Below, one piece after another: positions 29,282 through 30,273 of a stretch of 30,273 nt of DNA (position 1 is the first letter of the stretch; the number at the start of each line of letters is the position of its first letter). The DNA comes from a virus: the IMG/VR virus record IMGVR_UViG_3300034118_000328, positions 1 through 30,273 of that record; one strand, written 5' to 3'. Made by a program: the position numbers and the translations under genes. The notes under the pieces are model-generated. The model had not been told where the DNA came from and did no database searches. It was given only the letters and a program-made list of their open reading frames with translations.

Positions 29282-29304
29282 ACAAATAAAGCAGACACCT
29301 CAGG

Positions 29305-29547
29305 CTAAGGCTTGACCTCAAGTTTGGCGATCCGCTGCTCGATCTGGTTTAACCGACCGAAAACTTCTACGCGATCAGTACGGAAGTCGTCGTGCAGTTG
29401 CTGGATCTTTTCAGCAACGCTTTCTACTGCCATCGTCAGCCTGAGCACAGAGTCCCGGCTTTCGCCGCTGCGGCGTGAAACACCTGTATAAGCCATTGCC
29501 GCTACAGAGATGCTGGCTCCTGTAACAGCAGCAAGAATCTCAACCAC
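29305..29547 (-). CDS. Membrane-anchored coiled-coil protein
   Basis: The product has 80 residues from GTG 29547. A hydrophobic N-terminus VEILAAVTGASISVAAMAYT is followed by a coiled coil (VESVAEKIQQLHDDFRTDRVEV, then LNQIEQRIAKLEVKP). It resembles a small i-spanin or anchored lysis helper by layout. It is the first gene of the minus-strand trio and lies 27 bases from the divergent holin-like gene. Function is inferred. Confidence 0.6.
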   Translation of the reverse strand: MVEILAAVTGASISVAAMAYTGVSRRSGESRDSVLRLTMAVESVAEKIQQLHDDFRTDRVEVFGRLNQIEQRIAKLEVKP

Positions 29548-29574
29548 GTTCAGGGCTCTAGCTACGCTCTCATT

Positions 29575-29823
29575 ATGGCAACACCTCGGCGCCGGTCCCC
29601 TAATAACACTCGGATTGCCGAGCTGGTCCGGCTGTCGGTGCTCACATGGACCGCAACCTTATTGACTGCCAGCTATGCCGGTTTGCTGCCTAAAATGGAC
29701 CCTACCTTTATTGCCAGCATCTTTACCGGCTCGCTGGCTTGGTACGGTATTAGCAAGATGGAACGCGATGAAACATCGGCTCCTACAGTGAAACCATCGC
29801 GTCCACCTGCAAAAAAGCCATGA
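29575..29823 (+). CDS. Holin-like membrane protein
   Basis: The product has 82 residues from ATG 29575. A basic start PRRRSPNNTR, hydrophobic segments at about 20-38 and 43-60 (LSVLTWTATLLTASYAG; FIASIFTGSLAWYGI), and a Pro/Lys-rich tail. Two membrane spans and charged ends fit a class II holin. It overlaps the next start by four bases (ATGA). Confidence 0.6.
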   Translation: MATPRRRSPNNTRIAELVRLSVLTWTATLLTASYAGLLPKMDPTFIASIFTGSLAWYGISKMERDETSAPTVKPSRPPAKKP

Positions 29824-30176
29824 AATGGCGCCTTCTGCTGCTGGTCTTGGTGTTTCCCGTTCCGGCAATGGCTCAGTCGGTCACGCCCAACTTCACCCAG
29901 GGCAGCATGACCAGCACGACCACCACAACGCAGACCATCAACGAAACGATCCAGACGCAGGTCTTTGGTGGCGCTTATCGCAGCGTGTCAGCCACCAACG
30001 TGACGCCAAGCGGGGACATCAACGCCGCTGGTACTACCTTCAGCGTTACAACCCCTGGCAATACCTACAGCTTGGAAGTGGTAACCCGTGCCGCTGGCAT
30101 CGTCGAACAGACAGACATCACCCGCACCATTACAACCAACGCCACAACCAACTCGCTGTCTGTCTTCTCGCAGTAG
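29820..30176 (+). CDS. Exported Thr-rich protein
   Basis: The product has 118 residues. KWRLLLLVLVFPVPAMAQ is a signal peptide with a likely cut after AMA. The mature part has SVTPNFTQGSMTSTTTTTQT, then a beta-rich sequence. Proteins with this start occur in picocyanobacterial phages and hosts, by memory. Role in lysis, attachment or exclusion is unknown. The next gene overlaps its end in another frame. Confidence 0.7.
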   Translation: MKWRLLLLVLVFPVPAMAQSVTPNFTQGSMTSTTTTTQTINETIQTQVFGGAYRSVSATNVTPSGDINAAGTTFSVTTPGNTYSLEVVTRAAGIVEQTDITRTITTNATTNSLSVFSQ

Positions 30177-30273
30177 TCCTAGCCTTGCCAGCCAAGGCAC
30201 AAGACAGCGGCGGCACCACGGCAATCGCTAATCCTGTGGCGACCTCAACCGGCAGCGTGAGTAATCAAGCTGT
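30152..30273 (+). CDS. Exported protein, partial (runs off window)
   Basis: An open frame carries LAVCLLAVVLALPAKAQD, a signal-peptide core with a likely cut after AKA, then SGGTTAIANPVATST to the window edge. No ATG, GTG or TTG lies in this frame upstream of the signal core, so the true start is unclear; it may use a rare start or be fused to the previous frame by slippage. The end lies beyond the window. Confidence 0.4.

Overview
The window looks like a large part of the genome of a tailed phage (or prophage) of siphovirus type that infects a cyanobacterium, probably of the Synechococcus/Cyanobium kind. The phage assignment rests on a complete lambda/HK97-like order of packaging, head, connector and tail genes. 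The cyanobacterial host is suggested by a cyAbrB-type DNA-binding protein, a cyanobacterial-style sigma-70 factor, and two small or secreted proteins that resemble proteins of picocyanobacteria and their phages. These family assignments were made by eye. No integrase, excisionase, tRNA or CRISPR array was seen.

Left half, minus strand (read from about 20.2 kb down to 1): a replication and DNA-modification block comes first. It holds a small ribbon-helix-helix protein, an O-like winged-helix replication protein with a repeat cluster inside its gene, six or so small proteins, then three overlapping genes for a ParB-fold protein, a TET-associated-type glycosyltransferase and a TET/JBP-like 2-oxoglutarate dioxygenase. 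These run directly into small and large terminase. After a strong terminator come a cyAbrB-like regulator, DUF4055 portal, minor head protein, several small basic proteins, scaffold, major capsid protein, head-tail connectors, tail terminator, two tandem tail-tube paralogues, the G/GT tail chaperones with a textbook -1 slippery site, tape measure, and the lambda M- and L-like tail-tip proteins. The L-like gene runs off the left edge. One small gene, at 9538-9774, runs the opposite way inside this block.

Right half, mostly plus strand (20.2 to 27.1 kb): a PD-(D/E)XK nuclease, then two operons of small overlapping genes. Each operon is preceded by a near-identical sigma-70 promoter (20936-20964 and 23434-23462). 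The second operon ends in a recombination set: RusA resolvase, a DUF1071/Sak-like annealing protein and SSB. A strong terminator closes it, and a phage sigma factor begins only eight bases later. A NrdR-type zinc ribbon protein and a small unknown protein follow.

Right end (27.3 to 30.3 kb): a minus-strand cyanobacterial-like protein, a two-domain endolysin (GH24 muramidase plus C39-like peptidase), three small minus-strand genes with holin or spanin-like features, a plus-strand holin-like protein, and two genes for exported proteins, the last cut by the window edge.

The most interesting part is the ParB / glycosyltransferase / TET-JBP-like cassette at 15736-17887. It predicts that the phage DNA carries an oxidised and glycosylated base, made just upstream of the packaging genes. 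Also notable are the origin-like repeat array inside the O-like gene, an outward-facing terminator at the 5' end of that gene, the twin promoters, and the pairing of a phage sigma factor with a cyAbrB-like regulator.
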